Assembly: GCA_030603035.1 (NCBI GenBank)
Contig: JAUVYQ010000008.1
Span: 1 to 34,354, forward strand
Origin: Phycisphaerae bacterium
Lineage (GTDB): Bacteria; Planctomycetota; Phycisphaerae; Sedimentisphaerales; SG8-4
Length of the DNA: 34,354 bases
Direction: 5' to 3'
Part shown: piece after piece, positions 8,228-15,526 of the stretch
Layout: each line of letters opens with the position of its first letter
How positions within the stretch are numbered: position 1 is the first letter of the stretch
Program-made: the position numbers and the translations under genes
The notes under the pieces: model-generated
What the model saw: only the letters and a program-made list of their open reading frames with translations
Told to the model about the DNA's origin: nothing
The model's database searches: none

Positions 8228-10246
8228 ATGAAAATTTCGCTGGATTGGTTAAGTGATTATATCGAAACCGGGCTTCCTGTAGAGGAAATCGCAGAGATTT
8301 TGAGCGATTTAGGACTTCCCTGCGAAGGAATAGAATATCTCGATGACGATGCCGTAATCGATGTTGAGGTAACCAGTAATCGCGGCGATTGTTTGAGCCA
8401 TATCGGTATTGCCCGTGAGCTGGTTGCTGCGACGGGCAAGGAATTAAAGCTCCCGGCCGTTAAGCTGGACGAATCGGACAAAGACGTTACGGAATTTGCC
8501 GGCGTTGAGATTATCGAGCCGGATTTGTGCGGCCGATACACCGCTCGGATTATTGAGGGCATTAAAGTTGGCCCGTCGCCGGATTGGCTCAAGAAGCGAC
8601 TCGAAGCCGTCGGGCTGCGGAGCGTCAATAATGTGGTTGACGCAGCGAACTATGCGATGATGGAGACGGGTCAGCCGCCGCACGCCTTCGATTATGACAG
8701 AATTGCTGAGGGCAAAATAATTGTCAGAAAAGCCCTTGCTGGCGAACGCATTGTCAGTATCGATGGCACGACATGTGAGCTGGATACCAATATGCTGGTC
8801 ATTGCCGATGCACGAAGCGCTGTGGCCATAGCCGGCGTTATGGGCGGGCTGCATACCGAGGTGAGCGAAACTACCGCGACAGTTCTTCTGGAAGATGCGT
8901 ACTTCGACCCGGTGAGCATACGTAAAACCTCTCGCAGACTTGCCCTGCCTTCGGAGGCGGCTTTTCGATTCGAGCGAACCGTGGACATTGAAATGGTGGA
9001 TTGGGCCTCCAAACGCACTGCGCAATTAATCACTCAGGCAGCAGGAGGCAAAGTGGCCAGAGGTATGGTTGATATTTATCCTAAAAAGCCAACGCAGAAG
9101 GAAGTAACGCTGCGGCTTTGCCGTTTGAGCAAGCTGCTTGGTATTGAGATACCCTCCGAAGAAGTAATAAGAATTCTGTCGGCGTTGAGTTTTGGGCCAC
9201 GGCACAAGGATGATTTGATAGTTTGCTCAGTGCCTTCGTGGCGCAATGACATTTATCGTGAGGTTGACGTAATCGAAGAGGTCGCACGTGTGTATGGCTA
9301 TGGTAAAATACCGACAGAGCGGAAAATCCAAATCGAAGTGGTGCCGGTCGATGCCCGTCAGAAATCGGTTAAATCAATTGGAGCGTATCTTAACAGTTGT
9401 GGCTTTTATGAAACCATTACTGTGGGTTTTGTTGAACATTCTGTCGCCGAACTTTTTACAGACCGGGGCGCCAACGAGCATTTGGGGGTAAAAGATGTAT
9501 CCAGGAAAAGCGCGAATCTGCTTCGCCAAACCCTTATCGGCTCTTTGTTAGGGGTCCTGAAAACCAATCTTAACGCCGGGAACTTACCGTGCAGGATATT
9601 TGAGATTGCCGATACTTTTGTGCCCGCGGGCGAGCAGGCCGGTACTCTGCCGATTGAAATGGCTAAACTGGCTCTGGTCTGTGATAGTAACTTGAGAGAT
9701 TTACGGGGCGTGATTGAAGGCCTGATAAAAAGTATTGATAGAGATGCACGGATTGTTTTCACCCCTGCGGACCTGGTCTGGGCACAAACTGGTGCGCAGG
9801 TCGTCGTGAACGGCAAGGCAATCGGCACGGCAGGGATTGTTTCAAAGCCGGTGAAACAAAAATTTGATTTCAAAGAGCTTTCGCCCGCCGCCGCGGAGCT
9901 GGAATTTGAGCGGCTTTTTGCTTTGCAGCGCGGCACCGTAAAAGTCAAACCCATTCCAAGATTTCCGGCAATACAGCGCGACCTTTCGATTATTGTCGAT
10001 GAGGGAATTCCCTGGGCTGACATTGTTGAGGCGGTGAGCAAAAAGGCCTCCGATGAGCTTGAGGATATCCAGTTTGTCGGGATATATCGCGGCAAGGGCA
10101 TTCCGACCGGCAAGAAGAGTGTTACGCTTTCCGTGCGGTTCAGGGATGAAGACGGCACATTGACCCACGAGACCGTTGACGACTTTGAAAAAGCCATTGT
10201 AAAGAGCCTGAATAAATCCATCGGCGCAGAACTGCGAACGGTATGA
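8228..10246 (+). CDS. pheT: Phenylalanine-tRNA ligase beta subunit, short form
   Basis: The beta subunit of the heterotetrameric enzyme that charges tRNA-Phe. It begins with the usual MKISLDWLSDYI segment, but at about residue 40 the sequence passes directly to DVEVTSNRGDCLSHIGIAREL, which normally follows a ~110-residue EMAP/OB tRNA-binding domain. That domain is absent, explaining 672 residues instead of about 790. The B3/B4 editing region (PPHAFDYD, about 95-245), the B5 domain and the catalytic-like core (WRNDIYREVDVIEEVARVYGY) are present. So is the C-terminal anticodon-binding FDX-ACB domain (about 578-672, PRFPAIQRDLSIIVDEGIPW). pheS is not adjacent; the gene stands alone between two repeat-containing gaps. 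Function is certain; the missing domain is a real deletion relative to the usual family form. Confidence 0.95.
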   Translation: MKISLDWLSDYIETGLPVEEIAEILSDLGLPCEGIEYLDDDAVIDVEVTSNRGDCLSHIGIARELVAATGKELKLPAVKLDESDKDVTEFAGVEIIEPDLCGRYTARIIEGIKVGPSPDWLKKRLEAVGLRSVNNVVDAANYAMMETGQPPHAFDYDRIAEGKIIVRKALAGERIVSIDGTTCELDTNMLVIADARSAVAIAGVMGGLHTEVSETTATVLLEDAYFDPVSIRKTSRRLALPSEAAFRFERTVDIEMVDWASKRTAQLITQAAGGKVARGMVDIYPKKPTQKEVTLRLCRLSKLLGIEIPSEEVIRILSALSFGPRHKDDLIVCSVPSWRNDIYREVDVIEEVARVYGYGKIPTERKIQIEVVPVDARQKSVKSIGAYLNSCGFYETITVGFVEHSVAELFTDRGANEHLGVKDVSRKSANLLRQTLIGSLLGVLKTNLNAGNLPCRIFEIADTFVPAGEQAGTLPIEMAKLALVCDSNLRDLRGVIEGLIKSIDRDARIVFTPADLVWAQTGAQVVVNGKAIGTAGIVSKPVKQKFDFKELSPAAAELEFERLFALQRGTVKVKPIPRFPAIQRDLSIIVDEGIPWADIVEAVSKKASDELEDIQFVGIYRGKGIPTGKKSVTLSVRFRDEDGTLTHETVDDFEKAIVKSLNKSIGAELRTV

Positions 10247-10265
10247 TTCATATCGCGTATCGCGC

Positions 10266-10520
10266 TGGGGGATTGGCTTTGATTGGCTTTGTATTGGCTT
10301 TGAATTGGGTTTGTTTTTTCGGACTGCGAAATCATCTTTTTTTCTGTAATCCTTTGTTATAAGTGAGGTTACGTTCATTTTGGCTTTTCGGAGATTGGCT
10401 TTGATTGGCTTTGTATTGGCTTTGTTTTTTCGGACTCTGAGGGTGGATTCATTTTCATAATTCACTGTTATATCAGCACTTACGTTCATTTGGGTCTCCG
10501 GCAAATTGGCTTTGTTTTGC
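10266..10520. repeat. Two ~118-bp tandem units rich in GGCTTTGATTGGCTTTG
   Basis: After pheT two related units follow each other, roughly 10273-10393 and 10394-10510. Each contains tandem TTGGCTTTG words, then TTTTTTCGGACT, then a variable core, then TTACGTTCATTT. Read on the minus strand they stay open in a long frame and would give an artefactual asparagine/lysine-rich protein. I treat them as non-coding repeats. Confidence 0.75.
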
Positions 10521-10559
10521 ATAAAAAGGGGTGAATTTGTAGAGCGTTCTCGACAGATG

Positions 10560-10690
10560 TAGAGGACAATTACGTGAAGCGTGAAGCGTATAGCGTGAAG
10601 CGTGGAAGAAAATAGCGTTTAGCGTGCAGCGTACAGCGGATAGGGTATAGCGTGTAGCGTTTAGCGTATAGCGTGAAGCGTGAAGAGATA
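10560..10690. repeat. GCGTATAGCGTGAAGCGT-type simple repeat tract
   Basis: About 130 bases made almost entirely of 7-10-base words AGCGTGA, AGCGTAT and AGCGTTT in irregular order. No gene or strong fold is visible. This is the longest pure tract of its kind in the window. Confidence 0.8.
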
Positions 10691-10750
10691 ATTTCATATT
10701 TCAAATCTCAAATTTCAAATTGTACTGTCTCTCTACTATTGGGCGAACAT

Positions 10751-10805
10751 GCGCGTTTGAGTCGAAAATAGTGCTCGATTCTCGATTCCCGATTCTCGTA
10801 ACTCG
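10751..10805 (+). repeat. Dispersed 55-bp repeat, copy 1 (partner at 28644)
   Basis: By eye 53 of 55 bases match the stretch 28644-28698 in the same orientation, starting GCGCGTTTGAGTCGAAAA and ending with three ATTCTCG/CCCGATT words. Weaker similarity extends on both sides. It lies in the gene-free stretch after pheT. Confidence 0.8.
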
Positions 10806-10916
10806 TTTTCAGGAAAGGAGATAAATTTTTTTTCAATTTTCCGATTTTAGGTTCCAGCTACCCGCAGATTTGATTGAAATGCTCGATGCTGGATTCTGGA
10901 TGCTTGATACTCGAAA

Positions 10917-11290
10917 AAAGTTTCACCGCAGAGAACGCGGAGGGCGCAGAGAAAAATTTAGCCACGAATAAACACGAAATGTATAGCAACCACGGATTAA
11001 CACAGATTAACACGGATTTTCTACGAACAACAAACTAATAACTACGAACTAATTTGCCACAGAGAACGCAGAGAAATATGGCCACGAAAAGGCACAAAAG
11101 TCACAAAGAAAAATTGGACGCAGATTTCACTGATTTCACGGGGTTTTCACCACGAAGGACGCGAAAGGCACGAAGAAAAACAGCCACGGAGAGCACAGAG
11201 AACACAGAGAAGATAGCCACTAAGACGCGAAGGCACAAAAAGAATTGGCCACAGAGGACACAGAGGACTCAGAGAATTCAATAATATTTA
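10917..11290. repeat. CACAGAGAACGCAGAGAA and CACGAAGGCACGAAGAA repeat field
   Basis: A composite of three word families: CCGCAGAGAACGCAGAG, CACGGATTAACACGGATT, and GCCACGAAGGACGCGAAAGG. They recur several times each in irregular order. An open frame at 11054-11284 reads through it but encodes only the repeat (KRHKSHKE, TESTENTE). The same words are found inside hemB, ahbD and the HNH gene, so this field looks like a reservoir of those insertions. Confidence 0.8.
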
Positions 11291-11463
11291 ACCACGGATT
11301 GACACGGATTTACACTGATAGTTCAATAGTAAGTAACCGCGGATTAGCACGGATTTGCACGGATTTTGTTTGGCCGCGAAAAGAGACAAAATTCACAAAA
11401 GGGACAAAAAAGGGGAAATAGGATTTAGGGGATAGGGGGTAGGGTTTAGGTGAAAACTCTAAA

Positions 11464-11544
11464 TTATAAGCACATAAATAGCGGTGCCTTATAGGCACGT
11501 AAATAACAGGCGGCGGGAAAACTTTTCTTGATGGCAAGTGCGGG
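11464..11544 (+). repeat. Dispersed ~80-bp repeat, copy 1 (inverted partner at 34132)
   Basis: Starts TTATAAGCACATAAATAGCG and ends GGCAAGTGCGGG. The reverse complement of 34132-34210 matches it almost base for base with a few substitutions and small indels. Internally the words GCACATAAATA and GCACGTAAATAACA form a near repeat around the palindrome GTGCC-TATA-GGCAC. Confidence 0.8.
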
Positions 11545-11589
11545 ATTGGGTAGTCGTTAGTTGAAAGAAATATGGCCGGACACCTTTAA

Positions 11590-11754
11590 TTATTTCGAAA
11601 TTCTATATAGTGTCAAAGTCAATCCTTTCACCGGATTTGATGTTTTTTGCTCACTCTGATTTCTGGCCGAATCGGCACATGTTGGCTTCTTGTTACTTCC
11701 AGACTTATTGCTACTCTGCGACTGGCTTTCTTTTGTATTTTTTTTAGAATCCAT
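11590..11754 (-). CDS. Small Ser/Lys-rich protein downstream of the deaminase
   Basis: An open frame of 54 codons starts with ATG 11 bases after the stop of the deaminase gene on the same strand. AGGAAG, which begins inside the stop codon of the deaminase, is a plausible ribosome-binding site. The predicted protein begins MDSKKNTKESQSQSS, has a single cysteine in the middle, and ends in a short apolar stretch (VKGLTLTLYRISK). It is polar and probably disordered. It matches no family I know. It could be a co-translated partner of the deaminase or a chance frame; the tight spacing and the ribosome-binding site favour a real gene. It ends just before the repeat field. Confidence 0.45.
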   Translation of the reverse strand: MDSKKNTKESQSQSSNKSGSNKKPTCADSARNQSEQKTSNPVKGLTLTLYRISK

Positions 11755-11762
11755 TCTGCTTC

Positions 11763-13202
11763 CTATCCATATAATCGAAAATATGCACTGCTCTTTATAC
11801 CCTGAAACTTAATCGGTTCTACTTTACATTTAACCAATATTTCTGCTGCCTCTTTCATTGTGTACGGCTCAGCATAGTACACGGTTTTAATTCCTGCCGC
11901 AACAATTTTATTTACACATAAATTGCAGGGAAAAGTTGTTGTAACTAAGATTAGCTTACCATCTCCGGTTTTGCTTATTCCCGATAAACCCAATATCGCA
12001 TTTTCTTCAGCATGTAATGCTCTACACATATCTAATAATCTGCCTGGTGCCTCTTTTTCGCCGGGCAAATAAGTGCTAAAAATCTCACACTTGCAAGCTG
12101 AATTGCTACATTTGTAATCAGCAAGAAAATCCTTTTTGCAATTGCTGCATTGAAGAGTCCTAACTTTACTTTTACCACCACAATGAGGGCAATCTATTTC
12201 ATCTGGTATTTTTTTGCCACAATTTGGACAATTTTTGAATTTTTTCGCATGCTCCTCTTGCAAGTAATCCCGATAACACTTATGCCAGTCACTAAAAATG
12301 CAAGGCTTCCCTGCAGGAATATCATTATATCCTGTAGATATGATCTGAAATTGTAAATCTCTATCCTCAGGACTATCTTCTTTCTTTATATTTCGAACAT
12401 AGGCAATTACAGCTCCCACTTTCCTTTTAAGACAACTTGATCGCTTACTTACACAATATGCCAACGTCATCAATGTTTCTTCAATTTTCGGCGGCCTGTC
12501 GTGCGGAGTCTCTCCTCTACGCACTTTGCGCATAGGCTGAATATAATTTTCTATAAATTGGTTGAAGAAATCCCTTTCTTTTCGTTCACTCTCTTGAACT
12601 TCATTGTTGTTAATAATTATATCAGCTAAGTAATTGCATCTCTTAATTTGCTGACCATTAGGAATGTCTTCATCCTCATCACGTTTATCAGCTATAAGGA
12701 ATTCTTCGTATGTGGAGAATCTCTGTCTTGGTGCATTTGGTCCAACTACGCGAGGGCTCCTCACATTTCTATCGGTCTGAACTGAAATCAAATAAAAATT
12801 GGGGAATTGTTTTAAAGACTTTACTTCTCCTTCATTTTTTATGCCATCGATAAGAATTACTGCATTTTCATCTTTTGTGAAATTAGCACTTTCAATATCT
12901 GTTTCGATCTTCTGGATGCAAGCATCTATTAAGATAGAGAGGTTTGGTTTTCCATCACTTTGGACTTTGCCACGTAACTCATTGCCAATATTCTGAAGGT
13001 TAGGTACTGTCGGCTCTAATCCTCTTTCTTCTGCTATCTCTTTCAAAACCTTAGACAATTGATAATAATGGCCTTTGTCTGAAAGAATTTCCTTAACACC
13101 TTCCGAAAGAAATGTGCAGCCGCTTCCAATAGAACCTGTGAAACCAAGTATGAGGCATGAAGCATCAATAGATTTTTTCTTTTTGGATTTCATCTTGCCC
13201 AT
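11763..13202 (-). CDS. AvcD-like antiphage P-loop kinase/deoxycytidylate deaminase
   Basis: This 479-residue protein joins two domains. Residues about 15-215 are a P-loop nucleotide-kinase-like domain with Walker A GSIGSGCT (23-30) and ILIDGIKNEGEV as the Walker B region. Residues about 235-479 are a zinc-dependent dCMP/dCTP deaminase with HAEE (H397, E399) and PCNLC (C426, C429). This architecture is that of AvcD/antiphage DCD proteins, which deplete dC nucleotides during phage infection. Between the two halves of the deaminase is an extra cysteine-rich insert (about 325-372) with several CxxC knuckles (C325/C328, C338/C341, C352/C355, and C365 with C370/C372), probably zinc ribbons. No Shine-Dalgarno precedes the ATG, so the upstream leader may control translation. 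It heads a possible operon with a 54-residue small gene. Function by family is likely; antiphage activity here is inference. Confidence 0.82.
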   Translation of the reverse strand: MGKMKSKKKKSIDASCLILGFTGSIGSGCTFLSEGVKEILSDKGHYYQLSKVLKEIAEERGLEPTVPNLQNIGNELRGKVQSDGKPNLSILIDACIQKIETDIESANFTKDENAVILIDGIKNEGEVKSLKQFPNFYLISVQTDRNVRSPRVVGPNAPRQRFSTYEEFLIADKRDEDEDIPNGQQIKRCNYLADIIINNNEVQESERKERDFFNQFIENYIQPMRKVRRGETPHDRPPKIEETLMTLAYCVSKRSSCLKRKVGAVIAYVRNIKKEDSPEDRDLQFQIISTGYNDIPAGKPCIFSDWHKCYRDYLQEEHAKKFKNCPNCGKKIPDEIDCPHCGGKSKVRTLQCSNCKKDFLADYKCSNSACKCEIFSTYLPGEKEAPGRLLDMCRALHAEENAILGLSGISKTGDGKLILVTTTFPCNLCVNKIVAAGIKTVYYAEPYTMKEAAEILVKCKVEPIKFQGIKSSAYFRLYG

Positions 13203-13318
13203 GTCTGGTTCAATTTAGAAATAACAGGGATCGCCACCTATATATATCGACGTGTAATTCCTGTCAACATTATAATTAAATCAGTTCCAGCTAAAACTGC
13301 AAGATTTAATTGGAAACC

Positions 13319-13403
13319 GACTTTGCCGCAAAGTCAACGGATTTTGAGGGAGGAAAGCAAGATTATTTGCCTCAAATTGGGGTCTTGCTTGACAAAGTCC
13401 GTT
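13319..13403 (-). ncRNA. Structured leader or small RNA upstream of the deaminase (AvcI-like candidate)
   Basis: Two adjacent hairpins lie in the 285-base gap upstream of the deaminase. The first is a perfect 7-bp stem with a 3-base loop, GACTTTG-CCG-CAAAGTC (13319-13335). The second is an outer stem pairing 13336-13346 with 13393-13403 and an inner 8-bp stem AAGCAAGA/TCTTGCTT (13355-13362 with 13383-13390). In known AvcD systems a small RNA (AvcI) encoded just upstream inhibits the deaminase. Position and fold fit, but I see no primary-sequence proof, and the transcribed strand is assumed. Confidence 0.4.
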
Positions 13404-13487
13404 TCTTGAAAGACAATACATGCAGATATTTAGGATTGCGGGTGTAATGCAGAGCCTTGGCAGTCCTCAAAGGGCCAATTTGGGGGC

Positions 13488-14264
13488 TTAAATCAAATTC
13501 TTTTCTACATATTCCACCCCCTTAGGGGAAAGAACTATAGATTCGCTGTCTTTATCGAATTCCAGAAAACGGCACTCATGTAATTTCTTGATGACTGTGT
13601 TTTTGAACACTTGAATATTGGAATACTCAATCCACTCACAAAGGTCCTCGAGAAGAACGGCTGAGTTTTGGCTTGAATAGAGAAGCAACAATGCTTGATC
13701 TCTTGCTTTTAATCCTTCTTTCAACACGCGTTTTTTCCCAGCAACCTCCCATATTGTTGGAAGTTGACGCACTGAAATACCGTCAACGATGTCCTGTGCT
13801 TCCTCGAGAGATATCCCATGGTTAATCCTGATGAGTTCACAAATAACCCAGTCAGCAGTTTTAGTCATAGCTGCTATGTCGATTGCATTTGCGTCAACAT
13901 CACCACCAACATGCCCAATTCCCCGCTTGTTGCGCATTGTGTATAGGAATACCAAAGCTCGCGGAAGCACGATCCTTTCTGATTCGTTTCCTGAAGTTTT
14001 TGGTGCGGTTATCAGCTTCCTGCATTCCTCGGCGTAGTTGTTGATCTTCTTCCCAAATGGAGTGAAGTTGCTATGTACCTTCTCCTGTAACAATCTCAAT
14101 ACCACTTCACAGAATTTCCCGACTGCCAGCCCGGCTGCTTCGTGTCGTGCCTCTGCACAGTTCTTTTTGAGATCATGATATGTCTGAATCAATCGCGACC
14201 GAAATTTGCTCGGAACATTAGCAATCGCAGAATCCAGAACGGGGTTAGGGCTTTTTGTACGCAT
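13488..14264 (-). CDS. HEPN-domain protein with C-terminal winged helix (candidate defence effector)
   Basis: A 258-residue protein not assigned to a named family. The motif RNKRGIGH (R111-N112 to H118) fits the RNx(4-6)H ribonuclease signature of HEPN domains and is embedded in helices like those of the Abi C-terminal/HEPN group (about residues 25-150). Residues about 190-258 look like a winged helix (LLLLYSSQNSAVLLEDLCEW, then SPKGVEYVEKNL), similar to transcription factor or effector-fusion tails. The start overlaps the end of the upstream gene (14245-14697) by 20 bases, so the two form an operon with coupled translation. AAAGG precedes the ATG. Likely an RNA-cleaving toxin or defence effector; the target is unknown. 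Confidence 0.6.
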   Translation of the reverse strand: MRTKSPNPVLDSAIANVPSKFRSRLIQTYHDLKKNCAEARHEAAGLAVGKFCEVVLRLLQEKVHSNFTPFGKKINNYAEECRKLITAPKTSGNESERIVLPRALVFLYTMRNKRGIGHVGGDVDANAIDIAAMTKTADWVICELIRINHGISLEEAQDIVDGISVRQLPTIWEVAGKKRVLKEGLKARDQALLLLYSSQNSAVLLEDLCEWIEYSNIQVFKNTVIKKLHECRFLEFDKDSESIVLSPKGVEYVEKNLI

Positions 14265-14697
14265 ATTGTTTGCCTTTATTCTTATTTCTGGTCAGTTTTC
14301 CCTCACGAGTCATGCGTGCAAGTGCGCCTGAAAAATCATTCGCCTTGAAAGTACGCGCTAGTTTCTGCTTGCAGTGATCGATAATATCTTTGATGGTGCG
14401 CGGTTGCTTGAAGAAGTCACCATTCCAGAGTTGTGTCAGGTTGGCAACGGCTCCAGTGCCTCCTGCTGCTTTCTTCTTAGGCTTGCGTTGCGAGCTGTCG
14501 GTTTTCTTCTGGGTGGACTTCTGACCTTTCTTTCGCTTCGATTTCTTTCCCCCTGTTGTCTCTTTTTCTGGTACTTCTGTTACATCACCAAGAATCAACT
14601 CGATGATCTTGAGTTGTACGGCTTCTGACTTGAATGCGTTGACCACTCCCGCGAGTTCCGAGAGTTGTTTCTTCATCTTTACTAAATTTTCGAGCAT
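14245..14697 (-). CDS. Lys-rich winged-helix protein paired with the HEPN gene
   Basis: A 150-residue protein with three visible parts. There is an N-terminal amphipathic helix (about 1-40, likely coiled coil), a very lysine-rich low-complexity linker (about 46-82), and a C-terminal domain (about 90-150) with KQPRTIKDIIDHCKQKL and NDFSGALARMTREGKLTR, which reads as a winged helix of HARE-HTH type. I chose the ATG at 14697 over a TTG seven codons earlier because AGGAG lies 6 bases before it. It is the first gene of a two-gene operon with the HEPN gene. It may recognise nucleic acid and control or neutralise the HEPN protein; this is inference from layout only. Confidence 0.6.
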   Translation of the reverse strand: MLENLVKMKKQLSELAGVVNAFKSEAVQLKIIELILGDVTEVPEKETTGGKKSKRKKGQKSTQKKTDSSQRKPKKKAAGGTGAVANLTQLWNGDFFKQPRTIKDIIDHCKQKLARTFKANDFSGALARMTREGKLTRNKNKGKQYAYKKP

Positions 14698-14703
14698 GTC
14701 ATT

Positions 14704-14709
14704 CTCCTT
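14704..14709 (-). promoter_or_regulatory. Ribosome-binding site that sets the start of the winged-helix gene
   Basis: AAGGAG read on the minus strand, 6 bases before ATG 14697. It lies inside the frame that begins at the upstream TTG (14718), so the TTG is unlikely to be the real start. Confidence 0.6.
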
Positions 14710-14718
14710 TCTGGCCAA

Positions 14719-15062
14719 ACAATGATTATACAGTCTGCATAAAAAACGTTCACAAGACCACGATTACCGTCAAAACAAAAACTGCCAGTTTATCAAAGAC
14801 AAGTTCTTTACGGCAACTCTCTCGAACTAAGCTTATCCAGTGATGTCATCGCCAAAGCGTTCTGGCGAGGCACCCCCGTTGTTAGCTGATTTGTAATTAT
14901 AGCGTGAGTTGGTTTCTTTTACCAGCAAAAAAACAATTTAACGGCAACTCTCTCGAATTAGGCTGCATCAAGTTAGCTAACCGAAAGCGTGCCCACAGGG
15001 CAGGCTGGCCCCTAAGGGGCAGGCGAGGCGGTCAAAAAGTGCAAGATTTAATCCGCGGCTTG
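14719..15062. other. Gene-free stretch with a paired 18-base word
   Basis: No convincing gene. The word ACGGCAACTCTCTCGAA occurs twice in the same direction (14813 and 14942 regions), 129 bases apart. A GC-rich run around 14990-15020 resembles repeat debris. An open frame at 14904-15182 crosses it but only its last ~38 codons look like protein (see the dockerin remnant). Confidence 0.5.
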
Positions 15063-15182
15063 AAACCGGACCTGGGCTGCCCGCTCGACCTGTACGAGGA
15101 TAATATCGTCGACTTCTTCGATTTGAAGCTGTTTGTTTATGAATGGCTGTATTACTTCCCGCTCGACCGGCCATTGAAATGA
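15063..15182 (+). pseudogene. Dockerin-like C-terminal remnant
   Basis: The last ~38 codons of an open frame encode CPLDLYEDNIVDFFDLKLFV followed by YEWLYYFPLDRP and a stop. This is the Ca-binding, dockerin-like ending of many planctomycete secreted proteins (a DxxxDxxVDFxDLxxxxxxWL pattern). The preceding frame is not protein-like and has no exported domain, so this is a leftover of a deleted or rearranged exported-protein gene. Confidence 0.6.
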
Positions 15183-15287
15183 AAGTCCGGATTTCGCTTC
15201 AGAAAAAGCCGTTAAGGAGCCGAAAAAAGCGATAGTAGAGGCAAAAACGAGGATTTTGATTAGTTGTCTGAATTTGCCGGTATTTTC

Positions 15288-15316
15288 TTGACTTTTGCCC
15301 CGGGATTTGGTATAAA
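15288..15316 (+). promoter_or_regulatory. Sigma-70 type promoter of the ncRNA
   Basis: TTGACT (15288-15293), a 17-base spacer, then TATAAA (15311-15316). The expected start site, about 7 bases further on, coincides with the first base of the closing stem of the RNA (15323). This is the best housekeeping-type promoter in the window. Confidence 0.75.
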
Positions 15317-15322
15317 AGTGTT

Positions 15323-15520
15323 GCAGGCTGACCCCTGCAGTGTTGGTATAGAAAGCGCTATTTGAAAAAAACCGATAGACCCAACTCAGGGAAATCAGGC
15401 CTTGATGGATCGGAAATGCCTACTCGATAGGACTTTCGGACACAAGCAACGGTTACCCACCTGGAAATAAAGGGTTTTTCTTCAAAAGCTTTCTTACCAC
15501 ACTGGTGGAGGAAAGCCGGC
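15323..15520 (+). ncRNA. Rod-shaped ~198-nt RNA, 6S RNA candidate
   Basis: No open frame is here, but there is a strong promoter at 15288 and a textbook terminator at 15527. The sequence folds on itself along its whole length. 15323-15329 pairs with 15514-15520; CAGTG, TGGTA and GAAAGC (15338-15356) pair with GCTTTC, TACCA and CACTG (15488-15504). GAAAAAAACC pairs loosely with GGGTTTTTC, and an apical hairpin is CCTA-CTCGA-TAGG inside GAAA/TTTC and CTTG/CAAG. A long interrupted hairpin of about 190-200 nt with a bubble, made from its own promoter, is the shape of 6S RNA, which binds RNA polymerase. The 6S name is inference from size and fold; a structured RNA gene is well supported. The downstream glgP starts 190 bases after the terminator. 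Confidence 0.65.
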
Positions 15521-15526
15521 AATTAT

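Noticed and set aside
9406..10335. 309-codon minus-strand frame over the end of pheT
   Set aside because: Antisense shadow of a certain gene, running out into repeat DNA.
9842..10697. Overlapping minus-strand open frames after pheT (Asn/Lys-rich and RYTLHASR-type)
   Set aside because: They are translations of tandem repeats (CAAAGCCAATC and GCGTATAGCGTG words) and have no start signals or protein-like composition.
11054..11284. Plus-strand open frame (RTQRNMATKRHKSHKE...)
   Set aside because: Entirely repeat DNA; the peptide only reflects the CACAGAG/CACGAAGG words.
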